Shown one piece after another: positions 45,945 to 64,000 of a stretch of DNA of 64,000 bases. Each line of letters starts with the position of its first letter. Within the stretch, counting starts at the first letter, position 1. A program made the position numbers and the translations under genes. Location: positions 460,366 to 524,365 of the forward strand of contig RQTK01000019.1 in assembly GCA_003991915.1 (NCBI GenBank), read 5' to 3'. The notes beneath the pieces are model-generated. The model saw nothing but the letters and a program-made list of their open reading frames with translations. It searched no databases and had not been told where the DNA came from. The DNA comes from Elysia chlorotica (lineage: Eukaryota > Mollusca > Gastropoda > Plakobranchidae).

Positions 45945-47100
45945 GAGAGAGAGAGAGAGAGAAGTAATAGGTGAAAAAGGTGGTTAGAGACCCTGAGACG
46001 AAGAGGAAGAGGAAACCCTAGATACTTTTCTTTTTTTTTACATTGTTTACTCACATCACCGGTGTTATCTTGGTTTCGGCATCTAGGAAGCCTAACAAAC
46101 TTATTCTTGAAATGACTTGAATGCTTGCCCAAAGTCTAATGAAGATATTTGCAGAAACCATTGAAAAAAATAGCTAGAAGACAAGATCATAATATCCAAA
46201 ACTATTCATATAACATACTTCATACTACATATACTACATATTCTTTAAACTATTGGAATAGCATTAATCTAGAGATGGGAGGGAAGAAAATACCGTGATC
46301 TGTTTGTTTTTTTTTGTGTTTTTTTTCTGGCGTTGCATAGCTCAGTCGGTCGGTGGCTGAACTTATAGAAGGAAGTTCTAGATTCGCTCTTCAGCTTAAC
46401 GAACACAACCGCCGTCTCCCATTAGCGTTATCCTACGATTCAAAGATATTATTGAATTTGGAACTTGTTTTTACTATCATAACATGAAAAGCATTATAAA
46501 ATGTCTTTGGAATTATTATGGAATTAATAAACTATTCCAATTCGCCAAGCTCTAGATAGCTTGTTTACCGCTTGTCGCCAAGCTGTGAGAGCCTAGGGCT
46601 ACAACAAGAGGAAGTTTTAAAAGTACAAGCATCCTGCCTCACCATGACGCCTCTCCGAAATATGCCCGAGGGAGGGGCGGGGGGTGGATCGAGGAAAGAG
46701 AGGGTGGGGGGAGTGGGGAAGGGATACAGTTTCGATGTGGAGGACATTTGCGTTAGTTTCCTCTATCCTTAATTACAAATCCCATGTAAGGACTATGTTT
46801 TGATCTTTTCCTCCCGACTCGATTGCATTCACGTCTTGGAAAAATCTTGCTCAGAGGTTGTTTTCCTCATCGAAGCCTATTAAATTGTATCCCGTTCGCA
46901 CCTGGCTCCCCCATCCAGTCTTCACTTTTCCTGTTTCTTGCACTGTCCCCTCCCCCACCCCTCCCCCTCCTCCGTCTTGCTCCCATACCCTCAACGCCAA
47001 CTAGAGTGGTTAACTCACATTCGCAATGATTGATTTGCACCATCAAGTTACCGATTAGTTTGCTTTGAAATATTTCACATCAAGATTGTCTTTGTTGAAA
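45945..47100. other. Intergenic sequence before gene B
   Basis: Contains a tRNA-like SINE head near 46328-46400 and a G-rich/purine stretch near 46670-46725. No conserved coding seen. Confidence 0.45.
46325..46440 (+). mobile_element. tRNA-like SINE head
   Basis: The sequence gcgttgcatagctcagtcgg and then gttctagattcgctcttc resembles A and B boxes, but the arms do not pair into a proper cloverleaf. Confidence 0.45.
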
Positions 47101-47665
47101 GTTGTAAACAAACAACAACGGGCAGAAAATGCGTGGGATTCTAACGCATCCCCTTCTCGGGAACGTTGTACGACCGTGGACTAAATTTTTGTCCGTCATT
47201 TCCTTCTGATTACCAAGTAACGGAGCCAATCCGGACATAGATCGAGCTTAATAATTCCACTGCCTCGAGATGTGGTGCTTTTAGTTTTAATTGACACCAG
47301 ATCAAATAGCGTTACAGTCTACAGAGAAGCATCCTTTCAAAGAAACAGACACAGTGTGGGAATAGTTTCTGATATGTTTTACGCTCTATAATTGTTCAGT
47401 TCTTTTTTGTTTAAATCTAGACAGTGAACCCAAACAATAACCATTTTCGTTACAGACAAAAAAGTCCGCTGTTATTCGAGCTGGACCATTGATATTATTT
47501 CAGAGGATTTAAATCTTAAGACTGTGCGCTATTATCAACAGATCAAAGTTCTGTGAACTAAACACCGTGTGAGGACGTTTTCCACTCCATGTCTGAGTTT
47601 GAGCGCTGGATCTTGTGTTAATTTAACTCCATTATTATCAACTTCAATTGGTGCTCTGAAACATC
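47100..47665 (+). promoter_or_regulatory. Putative promoter and 5' UTR region of gene B
   Basis: Unique non-repetitive sequence directly before the short ATG exon at 47666. I see no clear core promoter element; the assignment rests on position only. Confidence 0.25.
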
Positions 47666-55954
<8,289 letters not shown>

Positions 55955-56780
55955 AAAACGTGGTTGCTCTTGTTGGATTTGAAATTCTCCCCCTTGGACT
56001 GCATGGATCCGTACTAGAATCATATATTAGTTGACGTTTATCATTTTGTTGCGTATAACAAAATTTTCTTACCACGTTGGTTTTTCGAAAAATTCCAGGA
56101 TAAATTAAATGTATAGTTTTATTTTGAAAATTAAAAAAAAACAGGTTATGTCATTGAAACAAAAGTACTTTGAAAAAAGTAAACCGTTAGGTAATCATTT
56201 CAACTATTAATTTAACTAGTTGAGAATCCACGAAATTCGTGGGAATTGTGGGATGGGAAAAGCTGAAGAATTAAAGATGAATGCTCTTAGTTGTATTTAC
56301 ATAATTTTATCATTAAGTTACGTAAAGTAGGCTTATTTTATCCTATGATTTTACAATTAACCAAGCATTCTAACGAAACGGCGCAATGTGCGCGTTAAAA
56401 TGTATGCCCTTTAAAAAAACTATTTTTCATTCGTATGTCAGACTCATTTCTGTAACAAAGTCCGCATTTTTACACCTCTGACTTATTGTTGCGTTGAAAT
56501 GTTTGATGGCTAAGGGTTTTCTTTTCGGCTCAATTTGCCTAAAAGAGAAAAATGCTGAGTGTTTGCGGGATCCTAAAGAAAATGCCCACTTAAATCTATG
56601 ACACTTAAATAATGCGTGGTTCAATGTTGGGCTAAGCTCCATTGTTTATTAAAAAGCGCTTGCAAAAGTAAAATTGCTGTAGCCCTATAGGGAAGTGAAT
56701 CAGTCAAACGTGTAATTACTATCTACATCTGGAAAAAATTAAAGGATCCATCTGTTGAGCACATACAAGCCACTACAAAC
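55955..56780 (+). other. Gene B 3' flank
   Basis: AT-rich sequence with no supportable gene. It ends at the (ACT)n tract. Confidence 0.5.
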
Positions 56781-56785
56781 ATCAT

Positions 56786-57030
<245 letters not shown>

Positions 57031-57034
57031 CTAC

Positions 57035-58425
57035 ATGTAGATTGTACATTCTTGTTTAAAATGAAAAATCGCAAATGTAATGCAAAACGCCATTGCGCCA
57101 AATGCAATGTTGCGCCGATTGCAGTCATGCTCTTATTACAATGATGTCAATAAACTGAGTTATAAACGATTGTTTCAACAAAAAAGTTTTATGAACCCGA
57201 CACATAATTGAAAAAAAAATGTTTATTTTGTAAATCTTTCCAATACATATAGCACATTTAGAAACACTTTAGCATGAAAACAGCATTATTTTATTTGATG
57301 ACCTATGGAAATATGGTGTATGACGGGTTTGGCCAATCCTAGATAAGTATATTTTCCGCTAACTGAACAAAACAACTAAGTATAAAACAGTTCCCTGAAC
57401 TATTTAGATATTTGAAGTGTATGACGTTACTATTTATTCAGAACAAACTATATTTGAAGTTTAACTTGGCATCAGTATTTAGAAAAACAAAACAACACAA
57501 AAAAACATCAAGGCGCCGAGCTGAGGCCTTTGTCAAAAATAGGATTACAGATTGTTTTTATTATGAGCGTTATTGTGACCTGTTTCTATCAATTTATTAG
57601 CAGAACATATCATACCTAGACAGTCTTTATGGCTAGCTACTCAACAACGATATAAGGTGTTCTTATTGTGCCTGATAGTCTAATAACAAAGCTATCTTTG
57701 ACTCTCGTTAGAAATGGTCGTCGATGACACAAGTCGGCCTGTTATTTTGTGAAGCCTAGCCCCGAGCCTAATTTCCCCTAGTCACGTTACATGAATTGTT
57801 CCTTTGATTGTCTGTACTTTCATATTTGAAATTATCACTCATTATACACTCTGGTCCTGTATATTTTTCAATTTTCACTTTTTTACATGGTTGTAATTTA
57901 TGTTGTTGTTTTATTTTTATTTTTTTTTTGTTTTGTACTGCAGCTTTGTAAATTTACTTATTAATTTTACAATTTACTTAGTTAGAGTGGAATAAATAAC
58001 ATTTAAATAACCTTTTCTTGTCCCAATTTTTTATCACTTTTTTGATTGTCTTTTTTCTTGTCATTATGGACATAATTTGTCACTGGGGCGTGAGAAATGG
58101 TTCAGCCTAAAAGAAATTATACGTTTCATCCATATTTTTCGGAGTATTTTCCCTACACCAGCTTTTATCTTGATCAATAGCCATTGATTTGCACGAGATG
58201 TAAGTATAATACCAGAATTTGGCACATAAACTATAACAACTTCATCGTCTTCATCATCCTAATTATCATCATCATCGTCCTCCTCCTCCTCATCATCAAC
58301 ATCATTATTACCATCAGGTTATATTCCCTACACCAGGTTTTTTTTTTAGACCAGCAGTCTCTTTGAGGTAAAATATAATATTATCAGCACTTGGCATACA
58401 CAATTTATCAACTTCACTTTTGTCC
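57035..58425. other. Intergenic sequence
   Basis: AT-rich with imperfect ATC/TCC repeats near 58245-58315. No gene recognised. Confidence 0.45.
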
Positions 58426-58430
58426 TCATC

Positions 58431-58431
<1 letters not shown>

Positions 58432-58526
<95 letters not shown>

Positions 58527-58527
58527 C
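58432..58527 (+). repeat. (ATC)n microsatellite
   Basis: About 31 trinucleotide units with one phase break near 58468. The poly-Asp/poly-Met frame on the minus strand is spurious. Confidence 0.97.
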
Positions 58528-58964
58528 TCTTATTATGCATTAAATCTCGATCATTGCAGAATATGATAAATATACATATTTGCGAATAAATATAATTTTA
58601 AGTGCTATTGATAATGATCCATATTCGTTTTCCTTTTGAAAAACAAAACCATGAAAGAAGTTTGAACTTGTTGATAAAACTTCCGAAAATTGGTATGGCT
58701 TATAGTTTACTGTATATTCTATTATTTCGTACAAAGAAACAACATAAAACTTGAAATTCAAGGATTCTTTTTCTCTGATCATAAATACTAAAATATCAAG
58801 AATAATATTTACTTCATGATACAATTAACTATGTAACTATTCTTATTTATCAATTAAAAAATAAAAATTCCTCTTGGCTTAAAGAGATCACATTATTAAG
58901 AAGATAAACTATATCTTTCTTTTAAATTTTATTAAACAGCTTACAACTTATATTCCAATATGGA

Positions 58965-59225
58965 AGCAAACTGGCGCAAGTGGTAAAGCGTTGGTCTCCC
59001 AATCAGGAGACCCCTGGTTCCAAACTCAAAATCGTCCCCTATTATTATTGTGTCAGTTTTATTAAAACATGACCAGCCACAACATGAGTCCTTGTATCAC
59101 TGAGCTGTCTCTGTGTCACAGCTCATAAAATTGTCAGACTTTCATCTTGAGGTATGTCCACAATAGGCTTATACCCTTTAATGCTATTGTTGGACACTAA
59201 GCAACCAACTCAACTCATATTTCAT
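58965..59225 (+). mobile_element. SINE, best-preserved head
   Basis: The head actggcgcaagtggtaaagc and then ggtctcccaatcaggagacc and ctggttccaaactc resembles a tRNA with plausible A and B boxes. The body has acatgagtccttgtatcac and aaaattgtcagac, and the tail ctaagcaaccaactcaactc. Confidence 0.8.
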
Positions 59226-59229
59226 TACA

Positions 59230-60423
59230 TAAGTGAAAATGAGTCTGCTTTGATGATTCACATAACCTCTTTGGCTCTGGATTCTTTTATCAGATCCAGG
59301 GTCCAGGCAAGAGAGATGTTAATTTTGTATAGACAGATTACATGACAAGTTAGAAAAGCATACCTTTTTCACACACTCTTCACTATTCAGAAGCTAAGAC
59401 TACATACTGCACACAATAGAAAAAAATATTTTGTCTGGGGACTACTGGTACAGTAATCAGTGACCAGACACTGTTTACATAAATCTTTAAAGAATAAAAC
59501 AAAATGTAAAGCTTTCTCTCCAGCATCACCTGTTATCATCTGCCCCCCACCCCCTTCCCCCCCAAACCTCTCCCACGTCACAACCAACGAATCTTCTCAA
59601 TTGCTGTTTGAATACAAAATTTAACCAAATCTCAAAGCATATTAATTACCAAAAAAAAAAAAAAATACCATTAACCAGGAATGCCGATTTTCTGTCTTTT
59701 TATCAAAACGATATCGTAGTTGTTAACAGTTTCTTACGTTTCTAATGAATAAAGGACAACAATCCATGTATTAATGTTATTATGATACAGTCATTTTCTT
59801 GGTGGTGACAAGGGTAAAAAAAAAAATCAAATTTTCCTGGCAAAATATTATGAGCTATATTACAATAAAATAAGTTATGTTATCATACTAGTAGCCTATG
59901 CTTATAAAAAAGTCAAGATTTGGTTGGTGAAACATAGATATGAAGTTGTTACCCCCATATGACTTTTAACAAAATCAAGCAAAACTCTAAAAATTGAACA
60001 TTCTCTGACCTATAGGGATATTGTTGTGCCGCCAATATTTATGCAGCTTGGTTGAAGCTCATGAAATCTGCTTTAGATTTCTGTTAGCTTACAAAATAAT
60101 AGCACCTTCAGACAAAAGGGGCAATGTTAAAAGCTGTGACAATTTTAGTCTTTAAAATATAACTTAAGGCTCAAAACTGAAAAAAAAACACTGCTGTTTC
60201 TGCTTCTAGAACACCACTTGCATCTTCAAATAAAGTAGAAGTAGTTTTCTTAAATCACATTCCCTTAATTGATATTTATCTTAAAATAGCTCAAAGCTAT
60301 AGATCAAATATTTATGATTTTAAAAAAAATTACACATTGTTTTAACTGTCAACTGAATTCAAGACAACTTCACCATATCTATAAATTAATACAAAAACCC
60401 TTGTTGCCAAGCTTGCAATGCTG
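59230..60423. other. 3' flank of the minus-strand gene
   Basis: AT-rich. It presumably includes the 3' UTR of the gene ending at 60424. A C-run lies near 59540-59563. Nothing else recognised. Confidence 0.45.
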
Positions 60424-63299
60424 TCATACATAGATCATGGCAACCATATCTTCCACTTCTCCATCATCAGCTCTGTACTCCTGCAAGTGAAAAACGTTTT
60501 TTTTTCTTTCACAAATGTTGGTAATTGAGAAAAACTCATAGTGTTAACATTGGCTGGTTCAGACGTTCTTTTACAAAGGAAGTACCCTGACCCAAAAACG
60601 TTATGATTAGATGATTATCATTATCATTATCATTATTATTATAATAATAAATTTCATCTGAACTAAACAAAATTATAAAAAAAAAAAAAGATTTTATGAC
60701 AGTGGTTTAATAGGTGATTACATAAACAAAAACAATGACATTAGTGACAAAGATAGTGATAAAGTCCTAAGTGTAAGATAAACAATTGGAGATGCTTAAG
60801 ATGTATAACCTGCCTTTAATATCAGCATAGGTTTTAAGTCGTGAAAGGGGGAGAAAAAGGAAAGAGGGGGAGGGATGGGGGAAGGACAAAACCAGCAACA
60901 AACGTACCAGTTCTGCACTTGTTTGAAGACTGAAAGAAAGTTCTGTAAAATCACGCAGACAGGTCTGCATTGCTGAAATAACCTGCAAGAAAGTGCATTA
61001 TAATGTAGAAGAAAAAAATATTTCTAACACATGAATTGAAATCCATCATTAGCAATGAATCTTTATATACAGATTAAATTTTGATGTAAGAATTCACAAC
61101 ACATCTTAAAATACCATAATTTAAAACAAAGGTCAATCAGAAGAAGAATCTGTCTAATATCCTTATTTGTTATGTATCAAACTAATTAAACTGTGTTTTA
61201 AGTTATCAAAATAATTCACATCTGGTTAGAAACCAAATGAAAGCTAAAGCTATTTTCTTCTGTTCTAAATTACTGATTTCCCTCTAGGCAAGATACTCAG
61301 ATACAGAGCACAAAAAATTACCTCATAAGATCCATCCATTTCTGTTGCATGCCCTGAATCTGCACGGTGTCCTGGTATAGATATCACTGAGAAAGAGATG
61401 CCCTCAATCTAAAAAAAAAACAGCCAATAAAAAAGTCAACAAATATAAAGCTAACAACCAAGGTTTTTGACCACTTTAACATTTTATGGTAACTGTTCAC
61501 TTTACATCCATAGGAACTTTGCATAAAATTTAGCCTCCCTATGGTCAGTAGATGGGTATTGAGAAAAAACTTCCTTCTGACTAGCTTTTCTAAGTAAAAC
61601 AGACTAAAAAATTTCTTTCTCTAAAAGTTTTTCAACCAAAAAATGCAGCATTTTTAAGTCCCAAAAGATGACTAGAGGTTGTAAAGGCTGTAAATGAAAA
61701 GATATACAATCTGGCAAGTCCCATAACACATTGTCCCTTTGTTTAAACAAGGAATTTATTGGCTTGAATGTCTACTCACATAGTGGAAATTTTAGAAGGA
61801 ATTACATTGATTAATGTACACTTCTGAATTAAAAAGAGTCTTATCAAGAAATATAAACCAAACAAAAATGTGTTTTTTTACAACAGGAGGTATTCGAGAA
61901 AAAAAATAGGAAATTCACAGATTTGCACATAGCAAGCTTACTAAAAACATTTGAATCATGTCACATAGAAGGGGATCAAATATTTTCATTCCCTTCGGCA
62001 GTTCTGGATATTCTGTGCCTGAAAGAAAAAAAGAAGAGAAAAAAAAGTGTTAAAGCAAAATGGCAGACTAAAAAAGGCTAAAAAAATAATCACAATTTTA
62101 AAAAAGCCTAAGAACTTGCATCGATAGTGCCAAAGAAAGAGACAAATTCTAATTGATCTCACAAACTGATTTGAGAAGTGGCCACGCTTTTTCTAGTGGA
62201 ATACTTCAAAATTATTGCAGTAAACAATACCAAAAATCGTTGGTTCACTTTGAAATAGTGCCCTGATTTCACATAGACAGTTCAAATTTTGCTTCCACTA
62301 TTAATCACTGCTCTTGATGTCTTTTTCATGGCTAAATCTGAATCTTAACTGGGCTTATTTTTAAAAAGTTCACTAATTAATAGTTAAATTGTAATAACGA
62401 AAATTAACACAACCATTTTATATCCAAAAACTGAAAACTATTGCTTAGGGATGTGTAGTTTATCTCAAACTAAGATGAAGTTTGGAAATGATAGATAAAA
62501 TAAAAATAAAAAGAGTAGTCAATTTTAAGGTTAAAAAATGTTTTCAATTTTGTCTTACAGGTTTATCTTAAGGGGAACAAAAAATAAAAAATAAATGCTA
62601 AATGAATTAGAACATTGCCAACTGTGGTTGTACTAAAATCTCTTTTTACATTTTCATTCATATATTTATGTAAGTATATCAGCTGTGCCCAAACTAAAGA
62701 GCTTCATATTATTCTAATCTATTCTATGGTGAGAGGAAAAAATTGCACTTTTCCATTCCTGTGATGACAAAGCAGATTCCAGAAATTTCTCCACATCTTA
62801 TAGGTGTCGATTTATCCCCCTTGCATTTGGCCATGCCATCGTAAAACTCATTGTGTAATTTTACATTTTTGTTAGAAAACCTAATTTTGATGTTTGTCTA
62901 AAGGAAAGAACAGTATCTTTTAATTTGAAAAACAAATATGATTACCTTGCCATAGTTTTCTGTGATGATATTACATAACTTTGCTATGTGACAGTTTAGT
63001 AAAAATACAAAGAAAAAAATTTATAAAAAAAAAAAGATAATTTTTTGGCCTTATATGTAAATTTGGCTTTAAATATTTGAGACATATACAAAGTTGTAAA
63101 AGGATGAAATTTTAGTTTATTCAATAATTATCACTCATGAATTCCATTTGGATTATCTTAGTTGTGACTCAAGAGGATCACAAGTTGTTGCACTGCTAAG
63201 AACAATACCTGGACACATTCCATTCCACGTATTTTCAAAGAGTTCTTGGTGGCTCTTTCTTTCTAGATGGTCTAGCCGCAGAGCTGACAGTACAAAAAC
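60424..63299 (-). CDS. Unidentified conserved-looking gene, last seven exons
   Basis: Minus-strand exons, 5' to 3': 63209-63299, 62946-62983, 62759-62897, 61942-62018, 61322-61408, 60908-60982, 60424-60480. Phases agree throughout (1, 0, 1, 0, 0, 0, stop). About 187 residues read: VFVLSALRLDHLERKSHQEL, TNIKIRFSNKNVKLHNEFYD, then CGEISGICFVITG, PELPKGMKIFDPLLCDMIQM, GISFSVISIPGHRADSG, MQTCLRDFTELSFSLQTSAE and DDGEVEDMVAMIYV at the C-terminus. I do not recognise the family. The strand-helix-strand pattern around ICFVITG and SFSVISI is loosely like a von Willebrand A-type fold, which is speculation. All junctions are GT-AG except the donor of 62759-62897, which reads GA. Upstream exons lie beyond 63.3 kb or outside the window. 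Confidence 0.65.
62946..62983 (-). CDS. 38-nt microexon of the minus-strand gene
   Basis: Encodes AKLCNIITENYGK between a branch-point-like ttactaaac plus catag acceptor and a gtaatc donor. It is phase 1 to phase 0 and is required to join its neighbours in frame. An internal AG would give a 14-nt alternative that also keeps the frame. Confidence 0.55.
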
Positions 63300-64000
63300 C
63301 TTGCGGACAAAACTAGTAGCATAGATAAAGGCAGAGAAATTTGTGTGTTATGTAGTAATGGCCAGAACTATAGAGAAGATAATAATCATTGAAAAATCAA
63401 TTCCATTAATTCAGTTGGTAAATTTCAAGAGCAGTACATTTTTTGTGACACAAAACCCTCATCTTCCAAATAATTATAGAAATTTTAAAAAATATGGTCA
63501 TAATAAAACATTTTGAAAAGGAATACACTTATTTATCTAATGAGTCTAAGTACTCAAAAGATGTGTTTAATTGCATCCAACATTATTTATCTAATTACTT
63601 TTAACTTTGTTGTGTAAACTTAAATAAATAACATGAAAATGTTAATTAATGTCTTTTGCATAATAAAAGCCAAATGGACAACAAAAAGGTAAAACATTAA
63701 CAAAATATCTGGCTCCAGTTTCATAATAACTATTATACCTCTTATACCTTCCTGCAGGCTGCAGGTAAAGAATAATTTTATGACATATCAATCTTTTAAG
63801 TACTATTTCTCAACAAGTAAATCTTACCCCCCACACACCCTCTTCTTATTCTCAATTTATTTGACATTATTTTGGGTTTGATTATAATTCATTAAAACTA
63901 TGTGTTAAGTCCTTATGATTCGTATTTAAATGCACATGTAAAAGCTATATAAATAAAGTGTATTATTCTTATTTTTTTCCTTCTTCTTCTTCTTCTTCTT
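63300..64000. other. Upstream intron of the minus-strand gene
   Basis: AT-rich sequence without a convincing further exon. It ends in a (TTC)n tract at 63979-64000 cut by the window edge. Confidence 0.45.

Noticed and set aside
46325-46400. Candidate tRNA gene
   Set aside because: A- and B-box-like words are present, but the arms do not form a cloverleaf; more likely a SINE head.
58346-58540. Poly-Asp/poly-Met frame
   Set aside because: Translation of the (ATC)n tract.

Overview
The window looks like a piece of a lophotrochozoan, probably gastropod mollusc, nuclear genome. It is AT-rich, has small exons in large GT-AG introns, and carries many tri- and tetranucleotide microsatellites, dispersed tRNA-derived SINEs and 5'-truncated LINEs. 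One run of Ns lies inside a (TAA)n tract. The taxon is inferred from this general character and from protein style; no search was run.

Region 1 (1-17.7 kb, + strand): the 3' 21 coding exons of a CLC-2-type voltage-gated chloride channel. They run from the GSGIPE chloride-selectivity motif to the stop codon, and the exons sum to an open 850-codon frame. Earlier exons lie upstream of the window. One acceptor is duplicated 123 bp upstream, giving a decoy or poison exon.

Region 2 (17.7-32 kb): mostly gene-free. It holds the channel 3' UTR, a 5'-truncated LINE on the minus strand, several SINEs and low-complexity tracts.

Region 3 (32.1-56 kb, + strand): two tandem paralogous genes, A (32.5-40.7 kb) and B (47.7-56.0 kb), for secreted cysteine-rich proteins that I do not recognise. 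Each has a signal peptide split over exons 1 and 2. Three repeats of a roughly 90-130-residue cysteine module follow, with invariant spacing C-x10-C-x(29-36)-C-x8-C, and then a hydrophobic C-terminus of the GPI-anchor or membrane type. Each module is encoded by two exons, with a phase 2 intron just after the third cysteine and phase 1 introns between modules. Both genes carry a lesion in the same exon: a frame-breaking 91-bp tandem duplication in A and an in-frame TAG in B. Two related LINE copies lie just before and inside gene B.

Region 4 (56-64 kb): microsatellites and a SINE, then the last seven coding exons (minus strand) of a conserved-looking but unidentified gene.

The recurring theme is local duplication of exon edges together with their splice acceptors. 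It is seen in the channel gene, at gene A exons 2, 3 and 8, and at gene B exons 2 and 3. The most striking case is gene A intron 7, which appears to be a decayed minisatellite built from copies of its own 3' splice site, at a position where gene B has no intron.
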